Program-made: the position numbers and the translations under genes | In this document: positions 63,574 to 64,000 of the stretch, piece after piece | Position numbering within the stretch: the first letter of the stretch is position 1 | How the letters are laid out: every line of letters starts with the position of its first letter | NCBI GenBank assembly: GCA_016801845.1 | Contig: CM028916.1 | Span: 15,493,514-15,557,513, forward strand | Direction: 5' to 3' | Length of the DNA stretch: 64,000 nucleotides | DNA from: Polydactylus sextarius | Taxonomy: Eukaryota; Chordata; Actinopteri; Polynemidae | The notes under the pieces: generated by a model | Told to the model about the DNA's origin: nothing | Seen by the model: only the letters and a program-made list of their open reading frames with translations | Database searches by the model: none

Positions 63574-64000
63574 CTGTAGAGATAAAACAAGAATTAGTTA
63601 GATTACTGGTATAATCAGACACAAAATGCACATAAAAGTATCTTTACCCTCAATACTATTTATTATTTTTCTTCTTTTTTCTGTCAACAAAGCTCATGAA
63701 AAGACCAAATCCAACAATGAAAGTCCATTAAAGCTTATTCCTCTATGCCTCCGTCCTCCGCTGTTGTCCAAAAAACTATTAAAAATACATTATTGAGCAA
63801 CACTTTTCTTTCATTATGATGAACATGAGCGCTGTAGTTTATTTTTAATCAATCTCACATATTCTGTTCTGCTCCTGTAAACACTCACTAGAGCGCCAAA
63901 TGTGTATCCATCCATAGCTGAAAATAGTCACCAGTAAAATGTTCTGCTAACTCGATAATTTGAGGAATGTTTGCTATAAACTTCAGTGTCTTGCTGTTTT
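63574..64000 (-). other. last intron of the PBX gene (window edge)
   Basis: AT-rich sequence upstream of the final PBX exon, with no further exon before the window ends. Confidence 0.7.

Noticed and set aside
1..64000. CRISPR arrays, operons, phage or bacterial defence genes, tRNA or rRNA genes
   Set aside because: The window is intron-split vertebrate DNA. No regularly spaced repeats, tRNA B-box pattern or rRNA core was seen on reading.

Overview
This is ordinary vertebrate nuclear DNA, almost certainly from a ray-finned (teleost) fish. It is AT-rich and intron-split, with canonical GT-AG junctions at every boundary I placed, long mononucleotide and GT/CA runs, a decayed Tc1/mariner transposon, and other repeat phrases common in fish introns. 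Genes are compact compared with mammals: a whole ARHGAP21 gene fits in about 36 kb. I cannot name the species; compactness hints at a percomorph, but that is a guess.

Layout. (1) 158-13624, + strand: the last 23 coding exons of a DPP6 orthologue, an inactive dipeptidyl-peptidase-like Kv4 channel auxiliary subunit. The 5' exons (cytoplasmic tail, transmembrane segment) lie upstream of the window. (2) 16422-49087, - strand: a complete 23-coding-exon arhgap21 (PDZ, PH and RhoGAP domains), meeting dpp6 tail to tail, with a split 5' leader reaching about 50.4 kb. (3) 52644-58644, - strand: a complete nine-exon prtfdc1, the HPRT-like paralogue, whose seven internal exons have the same lengths as those of HPRT1. 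(4) 63481-63573, - strand: the last coding exon of a PBX-family homeobox gene, followed by a long 3' UTR that may run down to about 59.0 kb, almost touching the prtfdc1 promoter.

The prtfdc1-arhgap21 tandem order is also found in human (10p12). DPP6 and the PBX genes lie on other human chromosomes, so the outer neighbours reflect fish-lineage rearrangement or duplication. There is no operon or shared pathway here: the products act at the neuronal membrane (Dpp6), in Rho-GTPase and Golgi/junction control (Arhgap21), in or beside purine salvage (Prtfdc1), and in transcription (Pbx).

I found no new multi-gene system. The most useful observations are these: prtfdc1 has lost catalytic-site residues beyond the one already lost in human PRTFDC1; the Dpp6 nucleophile position holds Ala; the arhgap21 leader has two uORFs, one ending across the main start codon; and several introns contain near-perfect short inverted repeats. 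Exon boundaries were set by hand from splice consensus, reading phase and family similarity. UTR ends and promoters are much less certain.
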